From assembly GCA_026874595.1 (NCBI GenBank), contig CM049314.1:52311812-52375811 (forward strand): a DNA stretch of 64,000 nt, written 5' to 3'. This DNA comes from Sipunculus nudus (taxonomy: Eukaryota; Annelida; Sipuncula; Golfingiida; Sipunculidae). The notes under the pieces were generated by a model. It searched no databases, was not told where the DNA came from, and saw only the letters and a program-made list of their open reading frames with translations. The translations under genes were made by a program, and so were the position numbers. Shown here one piece after another: positions 10,589-23,800 of the stretch. Positions within the stretch are counted from its first letter, which is position 1. Every line of letters begins with the position of its first letter.

Positions 10589-13500
10589 CAGCCTGGTGGG
10601 GGCCACCTACTCTGTGACTCCCCAACAGACCACAGCAAATCAGCCTGGTGGAGGCCACCTTCTGTGTGACTCCCCAACAGACCACAGCAAATCAGCCTGG
10701 TGGAGGCCACCTTCTGTGTGACTACCCAACAGACCACAGCAAATCAGCCTGGTGGAGGCCACCTACTGTGTGACTCCCCAACAGACCACAGCAAATCAGC
10801 CTGGTGGAGGCCACCTTCTGTGTGACTCCCCAACAGACCACAGCAAATCAGCCTGGTGGAGGCCACCTTCTGTGTGACTCCCCAACAGACCACAGCAAAT
10901 CAGCCTGGTGGAGGCCACCTTCTGTGTGACTACCCAACAGACCACAGCAAATCAGCCTGGTGGAGGCCACCTACTGTGTGACTCCCCAACAGACCACAGC
11001 AAATCAGCCTGGTGGAGGCCACCTTCTGTGTGACTCCCCAACAGATCACAGCAAATCAGCCTGGTGGAGGCCACCTTCTGTGTGACTCCCCAACAGATCA
11101 CAGCAAATCAGCCTGGTGGAGGCCACCTACTCTGTGACTCCCCAACAGACCACAGCAAATCAGCCTGGTGGAGGCCACCTTCTGTGTGACTCCCCAACAG
11201 ACCACAGCAAATCAGCCTGGTGGAGGCCACCTTCTGTGTGACTACCCAACAGACCACAGCAAATCAGCCTGGTGGAGGCCACCTACTGTGTGACTCCCCA
11301 ACAGACCACAGCAAATCAGCCTGGTGGAGGCCACCTTCTGTGTGACTCCCCAACAGATCACACGGATCAGCCTGGTGGAGGCCACCTTCTGTGTGACTCC
11401 CCAACAGATCACAGCAAATCAGCCTGGTGGAGGCCACCTTCTGTGTGACTCCCCAACAGATCACAGCAAATCAGCCTGGTGGAGGCCACCTTCTGTGTGA
11501 CTCCCCAACAGACCACAGCAAATCAGCCTGGTGGAGGCCACCTTCTGTGTGACTCCCCAACAGATCACAGCAAATCAGCCTGGTGGAGGCCACCTACTCT
11601 GTGACTCCCCAACAGATCACAGCAAATCAGCCTGGTGGAGGCCACCTACTCTGTGACTCCCCAACAGATCACAGCAAATCAGCCTGGTGGAGGCCACCTT
11701 CTGTGTGACTCCCCAACAGATCACAGCAAATCAGCCTGGTGGAGGCCACCTTCTGTGTGACTCCCCAACAGACCACAGCAAATTAGCCTGGTGGAGGCCA
11801 CCTTCTGTGTGACTCCCCAACAGATCACAGAAAATCAGCCTGGTGGAGGCCACCTTCTGTGTGACTCCCCAACAGATCACAGCAAATCAGCCTGGTGGAG
11901 GCCACCTTCTGTGTGACTCCCCAACAGACCACAGCAAATCAGCCTGGTGGAGGCCACCTTCTGTGTGACTCCCCAACAGACCACAGCAAATCAGCCTGGT
12001 GGAGGCCACCTTCTGTGTGACTCCCCAACAGACCACAGCAAATCAGCCTGGTGGAGGCCACCTTCTGTGTGACTCCCCAACAGACCACAGCAAATCAGCC
12101 TGGTGGAGGCCACCTTCTGTGTGACTTCCCAACAGATCACAGCAAATCAGCCTGGTGGGGGCCACCTACTCTGTGACTTCCCAACAGACCACAGCAAATC
12201 AGCCTGGTGGAGGCCACCTTCTGTGTGACTTCCCAACAGATCACAGCAAATCAGCCTGGTGGAGGCCACCTTCTGTGTGACTTCCCAACAGATCACAGCA
12301 AATCAGCCTGGTGGGGGCCACCTACTCTGTGACTTCCCAACAGATCACAGCAAATCAGCCTGGTGGAGGCCACCTTCTGTGTGACTCCCCAACAGATCAC
12401 AGCAAATCAGCCTGGTGGGGGCCACCTACTCTGTGACTTCCCAACAGATCACAGCAAATCAGCCTGGTGGGGGCCACCTACTCTGTGACTTCCCAACAGA
12501 TCACAGCAAATCAGCCTGGTGGAGGCCACCTTCTGTGTGACTCCCCAACAGACCACAGCAAATCAGCCTGGTGGGGGCCACCTACTCTGTGACTCCCCAA
12601 CAGACCACAGCAAATCAGCCTGGTGGGGGCCACCTACTCTGTGACTCCCCAACAGACCACAGCAAATCAGCCTGGTGGAGGCCACCTACTCTGTGACTTC
12701 CCAACAGATCACAGCAAATCAGCCTGGTGGGGGCCACCTACTCTGTGACTCCCCAACAGATCACAGCAAATCAGCCTGTTGGGGGCCACCTACTCTGTGA
12801 CTTCCCAACAGATCACAGCAAATCAGCCTGGTGGGGGCCACCTACTCTGTGACTCCCCAACAGACCACAGCAAATCAGCCTGGTGGGGGCCACCTACTCT
12901 GTGACTTCCCAACAGATCACAGCAAATCAGCCTGGTGGAGGCCACCTTCTGTGTGACTCCCCAACAGATCACAGCAAATCAGCCTGGTGGAGGCCACCTT
13001 CTGTGTGACTCCCAATCAGACCACAGCAAATCAGCCTGGTGGGGGCCACCTACTCTGTGACTTCCCAACAGACCACAGCAAATCAGCCTGGTGGGGGCCA
13101 CCTACTCTGTGACTTCCCAACAGACCACAGCAAATCAGCCTGGTGGGGGCCACCTACTCTGTGACTTCCCAATCAGACCACAGCAAATCAGCCTGGTGGG
13201 GGCCACCTACTCTGTGACTCCCCAACAGACCACAGCAAATCAGCCTGGTGGGGGCCACCTACTCTGTGACTTCCCAATCAGACCACAGCAAATCAGCCTG
13301 GTGGGGGCCACCTACTCTGTGACTTCCCAACAGATCACAGCAAATCAGCCTGGTGGAGGCCACCTACTCTGTGACTCCCCAACAGACCACAGCAAATCAG
13401 CCTGGTGGGGGCCACCTACTCTGTGACTCCCCAACAGACCACAGCAAATCAGCCTGGTGGAGGCCACCTACTCTGTGACTCCCCAACAGACCACAGCAAA

Positions 13501-16500
13501 TCAGCCTGGTGGGGGCCACCTACTCTGTGACTTCCCAATCAGACCACAGCAAATCAGCCTGGTGGAGGCCACCTACTCTGTGACTCCCCAACAGACCACA
13601 GCAAATCAGCCTGGTGGGGGCCACCTACTCTGTGACTTCCCAATCAGACCACAGCAAATCAGCCTGGTGGAGGCCACCTTCTGTGTGACTCCCCAACAGA
13701 TCACAGCAAATCAGCCTGGTGGAGGCCACCTACTCTGTGACTCCCCAACAGACCACAGCAAATCAGCCTGGTGGGGGCCACCTACTCTGTGACTTCCCAA
13801 TCAGACCACAGCAAATCAGCCTGGTGGAGGCCACCTACTCTGTGACTTCCCAACAGATCACAGCAAATCAGCCTGGTGGAGGCCACCTACTCTGTGACTC
13901 CCCAACAGACCACAGCAAATCAGCCTGGTGGGGGCCACCTTCTGTGTGACTTCCCAACAGATCACAGCAAATCAGCCTGGTGGGGGCCACCTACTCTGTG
14001 ACTTCCCAATCAGACCACAGCAAATCAGCCTGGTGGAGGCCACCTACTCTGTGACTTCCTAACAGACCACAGCAAATCAGCCTGGTGGGGGCCACCTACT
14101 CTGTGACTTCCCAATCAGACCACAGCAAATCAGCCTGGTGGAGGCCACCTACTCTGTGACTCCCCAACAGACCACAGCAAATCAGCCTGGTGGAGGCCAC
14201 CTACTCTGTGACTCCCCAACAGACCACAGCAAATCAGCCTGGTGGAGGCCACCTACTCTGTGACTCCCCAACAGATCACAGCAAATCAGCCTGGTGGGGG
14301 CCACCTACTCTGTGACTTCCCAACAGACCACAGCAAATCAGCCTGGTGGGGGCCACCTACTCTGTGACTCCCCAACAGACCACAGCAAATCAGCCTGGTG
14401 GGGGCCACCTACTCTGTGACTTCCCAACAGATCACAGCAAATCAGCCTGGTGGAGGCCACCTACTCTGTGACTTCCCAACAGACCACAGCAAATCAGCCT
14501 GGTGGGGGCCACCTACTCTGTGACTCCCCAATCAGACCACAGCAAATCAGCCTGGTGGGGGCCACCTACTCTGTGACTTCCCAATCAGACCACAGCAAAT
14601 CAGCCTGGTGGAGGCCACCTTCTGTGTGACTCCCCAACAGATCACAGCAAATCAGCCTGGTGGAGGCCACCTACTCTGTGACTCCCCAACAAACCACAGC
14701 AAATCAGCCTGGTGGAGGCCACCTACTCTGTGACTCCCCAACAGACCACAGCAAATCAGCCTGGTGGGGGCCACCTACTCTGTGACTCCCCAACAGACCA
14801 CAGCAAATCAGCCTGGTGGAGGCCACCTACTCTGTGACTCCCCAACAGATCACAGCAAATCAGCCTGGTGGAGGCCACCTACTCTGTGACTCCCCAACAG
14901 ACCACAGCAAATCAGCCTGGTGGAGGCCACCTACTCTGTGACTCCCCAACAGACCACAGCAAATCAGCCTGGTGGGGGCCACCTACTCTGTGACTTCCCA
15001 ATCAGACCACAGCAAATCAGCCTGGTGGAGGCCACCTACTCTGTGACTCCCCAACAGACCACAGCAAATCAGCCTGGTGGGGGCCACCTACTCTGTGACT
15101 CCCCAACAGAATACAGCAAATCAGCCTGGTGGGGGCCACCTACTCTGTGACTCCCCAACAGACCACAGCAAATCAGCCTGGTGGAGGCCACCTACCCTGT
15201 GACTCCCCAACAGACCACAGCAAATCAGCCTGGTGGGGGCCACCTACTCTGTGACTTCCCAACAGATCACAGCAAATCAGCCTGGTGGGGGCCACCTTCT
15301 GTGTGACTTCCCAACAGATCACAGCAAATCAGCCTGGTGGGGGCCACCTACTCTGTGACTTCCCAACAGACCACAGCAAATCAGCCTGGTGGGGGCCACC
15401 TACTCTGTGACTTCCCAATCAGACCACAGCAAATCAGCCTGGTGGAGGCCACCTACTCTGTGACTCCCCAACAGACCACAGCAAATCAGCCTGGTGGAGG
15501 CCACCTACTCTGTGACTCCCCAACAGACCACAGCAAATCAGCCTGGTGGGGGCCACCTACTCTGTGACTCCCCAACAGACCACAGCAAATCAGCCTGGTG
15601 GAGGCCACCTACTCTGTGACTTCCCAACAGACCACAGCAAATCAGCCTGGTGGAGGCCACCTACTCTGTGACTCCCCAACAGACCACAGCAAATCAGCCT
15701 GGTGGGGGCCACCTACTCTGTGACTCCCCAACAGACCACAGCAAATCAGCCTGGTGGGGGCCACCTACTCTGTGACTTCCCAATCAGACCACAGCAAATC
15801 AGCCTGGTGGAGGCCACCTACTCTGTGACTCCCCAACAGACCACAGCAAATCAGCCTGGTGGGGGCCACCTACTCTGTGACTTCCCAATCAGACCACAGC
15901 AAATCAGCCTGGTGGAGGCCACCTTCTGTGTGACTCCCCAACAGATCACAGCAAATCAGCCTGGTGGAGGCCACCTACTCTGTGACTCCCCAACAGACCA
16001 CAGCAAATCAGCCTGGTGGGGGCCACCTACTCTGTGACTTCCCAATCAGACCACAGCAAATCAGCCTGGTGGAGGCCACCTACTCTGTGACTTCCCAACA
16101 GATCACAGCAAATCAGCCTGGTGGAGGCCACCTACTCTGTGACTTCCCAATCAGACCACAGCAAATCAGCCTGGTGGAGGCCACCTACTCTGTGACTCCC
16201 CAACAGATCACAGCAAATCAGCCTGGCGGGGGCCACCTACTCTGTGACTTCCCAACAGACCACAGCAAATCAGCCTGGTGGGGGCCACCTACTCTGTGAC
16301 TCCCCAACAGACCACAGCAAATCAGCCTGGTGGGGGCCACCTACTCTGTGACTTCCCAACAGATCACAGCAAATCAGCCTGGTGGAGGCCACCTACTCTG
16401 TGACTTCCCAACAGACCACAGCAAATCAGCCTGGTGGGGGCCACCTACTCTGTGACTCCCCAATCAGACCACAGCAAATCAGCCTGGTGGGGGCCACCTA

Positions 16501-19500
16501 CTCTGTGACTTCCCAATCAGACCACAGCAAATCAGCCTGGTGGAGGCCACCTTCTGTGTGACTCCCCAACAGATCACAGCAAATCAGCCTGGTGGAGGCC
16601 ACCTACTCTGTGACTCCCCAACAGACCACAGCAAATCAGCCTGGTGGAGGCCACCTACTCTGTGACTCCCCAACAGACCACAGCAAATCAGCCTGGTGGG
16701 GGCCACCTACTCTGTGACTCCCCAACAGACCACAGCAAATCAGCCTGGTGGAGGCCACCTACTCTGTGACTCCCCAACAGATCACAGCAAATCAGCCTGG
16801 TGGAGGCCACCTACTCTGTGACTCCCCAACAGACCACAGCAAATCAGCCTGGTGGAGGCCACCTACTCTGTGACTCCCCAACAGACCACAGCAAATCAGC
16901 CTGGTGGGGGCCACCTACTCTGTGACTTCCCAATCAGACCACAGCAAATCAGCCTGGTGGAGGCCACCTACTCTGTGACTCCCCAACAGACCACAGCAAA
17001 TCAGCCTGGTGGGGGCCACCTACTCTGTGACTCCCCAACAGACCACAGCAAATCAGCCTGGTGGGGGCCACCTACTCTGTGACTCCCCAACAGACCACAG
17101 CAAATCAGCCTGGTGGGGGCCACCTACCCTGTGACTCCCCAACAGACCACAGCAAATCAGCCTGGTGGGGGCCACCTACTCTGTGACTTCCCAACAGATC
17201 ACAGCAAATCAGCCTGGTGGGGGCCACCTACTCTGTGACTTCCCAACAGATCACAGCAAATCAGCCTGGTGGGGGCCACCTTCTGTGTGACTTCCCAACA
17301 GATCACAGCAAATCAGCCTGGTGGGGGCCACCTACTCTGTGACTTCCCAACAGACCACAGCAAATCAGCCTGGTGGGGGCCACCTACTCTGTGACTTCCC
17401 AATCAGACCACAGCAAATCAGCCTGGTGGAGGCCACCTACTCTGTGACTCCCCAACAGACCACAGCAAATCAGCCTGGTGGAGGCCACCTACTCTGTGAC
17501 TCCCCAACAGACCACAGCAAATCAGCCTGGTGGGGGCCACCTACTCTGTGACTCCCCAACAGACCACAGCAAATCAGCCTGGTGGAGGCCACCTACTCTG
17601 TGACTTCCCAACAGACCACAGCAAATCAGCCTGGTGGAGGCCACCTACTCTGTGACTCCCCAACAGACCACAGCAAATCAGCCTGGTGGGGGCCACCTAC
17701 TCTGTGACTCCCCAACAGACCACAGCAAATCAGCCTGGTGGAGGCCACCTACTCTGTGACTCCCCAACAGATCACAGCAAATCAGCCTGGTGGGGGCCAC
17801 CTACTCTGTGACTCCCCAACAGACCACAGCAAATCAGCCTGGTGGAGGCCACCTACTCTGTGACTCCCCAACAGACCACAGCAAATCAGCCTGGTGGAGG
17901 CCACCTACTCTGTGACTCCCCAACAGACCACAGCAAATCAGCCTGGTGGAGGCCACCTACTCTGTGACTCCCCAACAGATCACAGCAAATCAGCCTGGTG
18001 GGGGCCACCTACTCTGTGACTCCCCAACAGACCACAGCAAATCAGCCTGGTGGAGGCCACCTACTCTGTGACTCCCCAACAGACCACAGCAAATCAGCCT
18101 GGTGGGGGCCACCTACTCTGTGACTCCCCAACAGACCACAGCAAATCAGCCTGGTGGAGGCCACCTACTCTGTGACTCCCCAACAGACCACAGCAAATCA
18201 GCCTGGTGGGGGCCACCTACTCTGTGACTTCCCAACAGATCACAGCAAATCAGCCTGGTGGGGGCCACCTTCTGTGTGACTTCCCAACAGATCACAGCAA
18301 ATCAGCCTGGTGGGGGCCACCTACTCTGTGACTTCCCAACAGACCACAGCAAATCAGCCTGGTGGGGGCCACCTACTCTGTGACTTCCCAACAGACCACA
18401 GCAAATCAGCCTGGTGGAGGCCACCTACTCTGTGACTTCCCAACAGATCACAGCAAATCAGCCTGGTGGGGGCCACTTACTCTGTGACTCCCCAACAGAC
18501 CACAGCAAATCAGCCTGGTGGAGGCCACCTTCTGTGTGACTTCCCAACAGATCACAGCAAATCAGCCTGGTGGAGGCCACCTTCTGTGTGACTTCCCAAC
18601 AGATCACAGCAAATCAGCCTGGTGGGGGCCACCTACTCTGTGACTCCCCAACAGATCACAGCAAATCAGCCTGGTGGAGGCCACCTTCTGTGTGACTCCC
18701 CAACAGATCACAGCAAATCAGCCTGGTGGAGGCCACCTTCTGTGTGACTCCCCAACAGATCACAGCAAATCAGCCTGGTGGAGGCCACCTTCTGTGTGAC
18801 TCCCCTACAAACCACAGCAAATCAGCCTGGTGGAGGCCACCTACTCTGTGACTCCCCAACAGATCACAGCAAATCAGCCTGGTGGAGGCCACCTACTCTG
18901 TGACTCCCCAACAGACCACAGCAAATCAGCCTGGTGGAGGCCACCTTCTGTGTGACTCCCCAACAGACCACAGCAAATCAGCCTGGTGGAGGCCACCTTC
19001 TGTGTGACTCCCCAACAGACCACAGCAAATCAGCCTGGTGGAGGCCACCTTCTGTGTGACTCCCCAACAGATCACAGCAAATCAGCCTGGTGGAGGCCAC
19101 CTTCTGTGTGACTCCCCAACAGATCACAGCAAATCAGCCTGGTGGAGGCCACCTTCTGTGTGACTCCCCAACAGACCACAGCAAATCAGCCTGGTGGAGG
19201 CCACCTTCTGTGTGACTCCCCAACAGATCACAGCAAATCAGCCAGGTGGAGGCCACCTACTCTGTGACTCCCCAACAGATCACAGCAAATCAGCCTGGTG
19301 GAGGCCACCTGCTGTATTACTCCCCATCAGACCACAGCAAATCAGCCTGGTGGAGGCCACCTACTCTGTGACTTCCCAACAGACCACAGCAAATCAGCCA
19401 GGTGGAGGCCACCTACTCTGTGACTCCCCAACAGATCACAGCAAATCAGCCTGGTGGAGGCCACCTTCTGTGTGACTACCCAAAAGATCACAGCAAATCA

Positions 19501-19889
19501 GCCTGGTGGAGGCCACCTACTCTGTGACTCCCCAACAGACCACAGCAAATCAGCCTGGTGGAGGCCACCTTCTGTGTGACTCCCAATCAGACCACAGCAA
19601 TCGGCCCTTCGGAGACCATCCGCTCTGTGACTCCCCAACAGACCACAGCAAATCAGCCTGGTGGAGGCCACCTGCTCTGTGACTCCCAATCAGACCACAG
19701 CAATCGGCCCTTCGGAGACCACCAGCTCTGTGACTCCCCAACGGACCACAGCAAATCAGCCTGGTGGAGGCCACCTGCTCTGTGACTCCCCAACAGACCA
19801 CAGCTTATCATTCTGGTAGAGGCCACTTGCTGTGTGACTCCCCAACAGACCACAGCTGATCATCCTGGTGGGTCATCTGCTCTGTTTGG
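10589..19889. repeat. 52-bp minisatellite array (about 178 copies)
   Basis: A 52-bp unit of the form CAGCCTGGTGGAGGCCACC + TTCTGTGTGACTCCCCAACA + GACCACAGCAAAT repeats for 9.3 kb, with some 53-bp units carrying 'CCCAATCAGACC'. Each unit contains the inverted repeat GGTGG-(A/G)GG-CCACC. Two subtypes exist: 'GAGGCCACCTTCTGTGTGACTCC' and 'GGGGCCACCTACTCTGTGACT'. The first dominates at 10.6-12.1 kb and 18.5-19.5 kb, the second from 12.1 to 18.4 kb. Units become degenerate after 19,540. Open frames of 63-111 residues on both strands are repeat translations, not genes. The array is far too uniform, and lacks spacers, to be a CRISPR. Confidence 0.97.
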
Positions 19890-19926
19890 GTTTGACCATG
19901 TCAATTTTTTATCTTACATTCTGCAG

Positions 19927-19959
19927 GATCTCCTCGTCACACGGTGATGCTGGAGGCAG
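19927..19959 (+). CDS. Candidate 33-nt microexon
   Basis: A pyrimidine-rich tract ('ttttttatcttacattctgcag') ends in an excellent acceptor AG at 19,925-19,926. It is followed 33 nt later by a consensus donor GGCAG|GTAAGT at 19,960. Phase 0 contains a TGA, but the other two phases are open (for example SPRHTVMLEA), so inclusion would be frame-neutral in length. It begins 38 bp after the minisatellite fades. I do not recognise the peptide, and no partner exon is identified. This is splice-signal evidence only. Confidence 0.35.
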
Positions 19960-20239
19960 GTAAGTGGAGTCCATCACTTCCCTATGTTGTTGACAAGACA
20001 TCAGGAGCCTCTTTCTGAAACGAAAGATATAGAGTCCTGTCATGCACTGACACTGATGATTAGAGATTATCACATGACATGTGGCTTCAGTCCATGTTGT
20101 TTAAAACCCGGTCACACTTCCAGTGTCACATAAATATTGACACTACATTATTCATCTGGGATTATTAATTATTAAGTCTCTATTATCAAGACACTACACA
20201 AGTTTATGTTCCAAAAAAAGTTTTAAACAGACACACATA
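19960..20239. other. Short unannotated flank after the candidate microexon
   Basis: Ordinary AT-moderate sequence with no repeat match elsewhere in the window and no open frame of note. If the microexon is real this is intron. Confidence 0.5.
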
Positions 20240-20633
20240 CATGTAATTTATAAGGTCATGGCACTCATCTTGAGTGGAAAACTTATCATATGACGTTATC
20301 ATATGATCATATGACGATAAGATCTATCCCTATCCATGATCTTTGATCAACTTGATTTTGGGATCAATCTATGAAAGATTTCTTGAGATATTTAAGAATT
20401 TGTGTGATATTCCCCAAATTTGGACCTATTCAAGGTCAAGGACACTCTCCTAGTACAGGTCATGACCTCATTTTAAATAGGCATCGTCCTCTCACCCATA
20501 TCTATACATATACCAAGTTTGGTAAAGATCCGTGAAATATTTTTTGAGTAATCGCACCAACAAGATTTATATGTGGCAGCGGCGGGACCGGAATGAAAAC
20601 ATAGTATCCCCCGACTTTGTCTAGGGATACAAT
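20240..20633 (+). repeat. Element fragment ending in a GTATCCC...GGGATAC hairpin
   Basis: The stretch carries a cluster of TATCATATGA-type palindromes (20,285-20,325), then 'aaggtcaagg', 'caagtttggtaaagatc' and 'gaaaacatagtatcc'. It ends with a stem-loop made by GTATCCC (20,604-20,610) and GGGATAC (20,624-20,630). The words 'gaaaacatagtatcc' and the hairpin placement match the 3' end of family A, but the inner sequence differs, so this is a related family sharing the terminus. Confidence 0.65.
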
Positions 20634-20639
20634 AACTGG

Positions 20640-21540
20640 CTATTTTCAAATAACTTTGATTTGCATAATATGAAATAAATATGGGAAAGTAAAGGCGTGA
20701 TAAAAAATAAATGATCGGAAATAGCCCTAGGCCTTAGTTCCTGTGTTTTCAATCAGCCATTTTTGTACGCGCAGTCACCTTTCAAAAAGCTCTTTGTGCT
20801 CCATCAAGCTTAACTAAGATATTTGTTCCAACTGTATTGCCGTTGTTCCACCACGCAGACGTATACGCATTTTGCAAAAAGTGTGTAATGACATAGATGT
20901 TTATTGCTTCCCTGGATAAAAAAAAAATATATGTATATATATGATGTAATGATTTATAATAATCATGATTAATATAAATAGAATTTTCTTTATTATTTCC
21001 TATCTTTATTCCTAAATATCCCACGTAAATTGCACAAGGGGCACGTGCGTACCTGGAATGGTACACAAGTTTGCTTAATCATGGACATGCATTTGGAACT
21101 ATTGAGCGCTTTATATATTATGATAAAAGCATCTTTGTAGAAATTAGAAATTAAGCTTTCAAAATATTTTAATTAATTACAGAGGAAAACCGCCAGGGCG
21201 GATGACTCCCATGCCAATTCTTTGATGATAAATTATTACGCTGGATCAAAACACACCTTGACCAAATGAGTGATCGTTACAATTGTTGGTTGAACAAGAG
21301 AGCAGGTGGTTTGCTCCTTTGATCAAGCATGCCAGGACTCTGTCTGCACTTCGGGGAATGCCTAGCACTTGCTGGATTTTGGAATTCGCCGACACTTTCA
21401 TGTTAAATTTGGATCAAAAGCATCTAGGCGTGTTCATTAAATAAGTTTTACGGTTGAAAATAAGACGAAATTTTGAAATTATTGTCACAAAACATTTTTG
21501 ATGGTTGAATTAATAGAGGGGTGGATATGATAGAATAAAT
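20640..21540. other. Unannotated region
   Basis: AT-rich, with no supported gene. A weak exon-like stretch at 21,183-21,269 (after 'ttaattacag', 28 open codons then TGA) was considered and left out. No RNA gene seen. Confidence 0.5.
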
Positions 21541-22480
21541 TCATCAGGTATAATGGTTCCATGCTGGACCATTACTTTTCAAGTACATGTGTGACATGAA
21601 TAAATATACAATGCAAGTACTAAACAATTTAAACCCAAGTATTAGCACCAATTACACAAATGTCACTCCTGAAATACTGGCATGGATGTACACAACAAAA
21701 AATGATTGCAGGTGGCATCACCAGTCTTGTGTATGAGAAAGCCATCTAAGATGTATGAACATATATAAATCCCTCATACACTGTGCAAAAATTATTGTGG
21801 TTGGTGCCACCAGTCTTGTATACAACGAAGCTATGCAAGATGTATACATATGCCCAATTTCAGACTGATATATAAAATCCCTCCGGAGAAATAAGCAGGG
21901 ACATACACTGTGTAAAATGATTGTAGGTGGTGCAACCGGTCTTGTATGCAACAAAGCTATTAATATGTATTGATATGCACAGCTTCAGGCTGATATATCA
22001 AATCCCTCTTGAGAAATAAGCAAGTACATACACAGTGCAAAAATCACTGTAGTTGGTGACTCAAGGCTTGTGTAAGAGAAAGCCATCAAAGATGCATGGA
22101 CAGGTCAAATTTTTAGGCAGATACATCTAACCTTCTTTTGAGTCAGGTGCACTGGACTGACCAAGCTCAGCTGAGGCAGGCATTTACCCCTAGTGAACTG
22201 GAATGAATTGCCAGCTGCAGCTACTGCACTGAGTGAAGTCTTGACCAGCATTTGGCTGTACTGACTAGACTCTTGACCTGTTGCCTTATCTGATACAGTT
22301 GGCAGTCTGCCAAAGCTTTAAATAGAAACAGACTGAAACTGGGCCTGTTGCCAATATTGAAATAGTTGGCAGTCTGCCAAGCTATATATAGACACAGACA
22401 CTTGTGTCGTGCTTCCAGTGTTCAAGCTAACTGATCTTTCATGGATGGATGGTAAGAGAATGGAAGAGCAAGGCCCTGAA
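21541..22480 (+). repeat. Family B element: 135-150-bp GGTGGCACCACC modules plus NFI-like/TATA segment
   Basis: It opens with 'ggtataatggttccatgctgg' and then carries modules centred on GGTGG(C/T)(A/G)(C/T)CACC variants at about 21,710, 21,810, 21,925 and 22,055, with 'tcttgtatacaac' and 'tacactgtgcaaaaat' between them. The 3' part contains TTGGCAGTCTGCCAA at 22,299-22,313 and 22,366-22,380. The same order of segments is present, interrupted by insertions, at 52,885-56,035, which proves it is a dispersed element. Its ends are inferred from that comparison and are approximate. Confidence 0.75.
22299..22395 (+). promoter_or_regulatory. Paired NFI-consensus palindromes with TATA-like boxes
   Basis: TTGGC-N5-GCCAA, the full palindromic nuclear factor I consensus, occurs at 22,299-22,313 and 22,366-22,380 as TTGGCAGTCTGCCAA. 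Each is followed within 10 bp by an A/T-rich box ('agctttaaatag', 'agctatatatag'). The second family B copy has the same pairing at 55,770-55,784 with 'agctataaatag', a good TATA box. This could be an internal promoter of the element. Function is inferred. Confidence 0.4.
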
Positions 22481-23213
22481 TAGAAAGTCAAATTCACACC
22501 ACAAGGCTGAAAAATATAATGCACCCTCAGGTTCCAGACATGCATTCTATCTTCATCATCTTGATTACCTAAAAATTAAGTACAAAGTTTGGTTTGACTT
22601 TTCATCAACTTGATTGATGTTTAAAACGTTTCTGTGCTTTCAGCTTCTGAGCTCTGGCAACCTTTGTACAGTTACAGTTTCCCTTTATATAAGTTTTATG
22701 CCCAAATGTAGCATGCTTAGGAAACTTGTATTTCATACCACTCACTTCATCAAGTGAACATATATTAACGAGAATAGACTATTTCTGAATATTATTACTG
22801 AACAGAACAGTTTATTACATCTATTTTTGTAATATTGCCAGCAATTTTTTATGACCTATGCCTGAATATTTTCTTTCAGATTTGGCAGGACAAGAGCATT
22901 TTTCTTCTGCTAAAACACACACAATTCCAACTTACTAACTATTGCTTCTTTTGATCTTATGTGCGATCTACAAATGATTTAAAACAACAAAGCAAATATT
23001 TCTTATTTCTATTAATGAATACATTTATAAAAAGTGGGCATTATGAAGTATTTTAAGACAAAAATGGGAAATACAAAGTCAATGTTAGCTTATTGGTAAG
23101 GATCATCAACCATATCACCAAAGTAGCAGGTAAACTACAAACTGCACAAGTGTCTCCAAGTGTCCAGATTCTGTCAAGCACCATCACCACAGTACAAAGA
23201 TAGCATATGTACC
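22481..23213. other. Unannotated region
   Basis: AT-rich sequence with no repeat match I can see in the window and no plausible gene. The short frames are not protein-like. Confidence 0.5.
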
Positions 23214-23220
23214 TGGTTAG

Positions 23221-23282
23221 AACAATGCCTTGTGGTTAAGGTGTTGGACGTCGGAGTTGTAGGTCCCCGATTAAAGTCCCTT
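23221..23282 (+). repeat. tRNA-like SINE head (degenerate)
   Basis: 'tgccttgtggttaaggtgttgga' resembles a pol III A box region. It is followed about 40 nt later by 'gattaaagtcc', a degenerate B box (consensus GGTTCRANTCC). The spacing and the phrase 'ggttaaggtgttgga' are typical of tRNA-derived SINEs. No cloverleaf closes, so it is not called a functional tRNA. Confidence 0.35.
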
Positions 23283-23289
23283 TGATGTC

Positions 23290-23800
23290 TTAATGGCATA
23301 ATGGTGAAATCTCGCCACAAACCAAGAGATTTGCTCTTATGTCTTAACAATAAATAATGACTTCTTTCAAATAACATACCATCTTATCTGATATGAATGA
23401 CTTCATTATCATTCAACAAAGAGTGATACCAATAGGCCTGAGTCTATTTTTTAAAAGAAAGCATAGCATGATACAACATAATGTTGTGAGCCTCTAAATA
23501 TGTACTGATTCTGTCTTCAAGCAAGCATAGAGTCTGAAAGCTGCACCATCACAAAAGAGCCATTGACTTTTATACAAAAAAAATTCTTTGACAATTATTG
23601 TACAACTGGTTATAATAACTATAACAAGGCACTTTCCATGGCTCAGATGGGTAGGTGTGGATGGAATCAGACAACACGAAGAAAACCACCGACCCTGTAC
23701 CAACCACTACAAACCACTCTCATAGAAACATCCGGGAAAGTACTTGGTCACCAGTGCAGAGAGCCAAGTGCTTTACCAATCAACTGTCCTTTTCATTACA
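23290..23800. other. Unannotated flank of the 43-bp minisatellite
   Basis: Unique-looking sequence. Overlapping + frames at 23,563-23,889 and 23,655-23,846 run into the minisatellite and have no recognised domain. Confidence 0.5.

Noticed and set aside
10589-19889. CRISPR-like or protein-coding array
   Set aside because: Repeats are directly adjacent with no unique spacers and vary by point changes. The setting is eukaryotic, and ORFs of up to 111 codons shift frame between 52- and 53-bp units.
21183-21269. Exon-like 28-codon stretch after 'ttaattacag' ending in TGA
   Set aside because: Weak acceptor, no pyrimidine tract, and its phase is not compatible with the only upstream plus-strand exon candidate.
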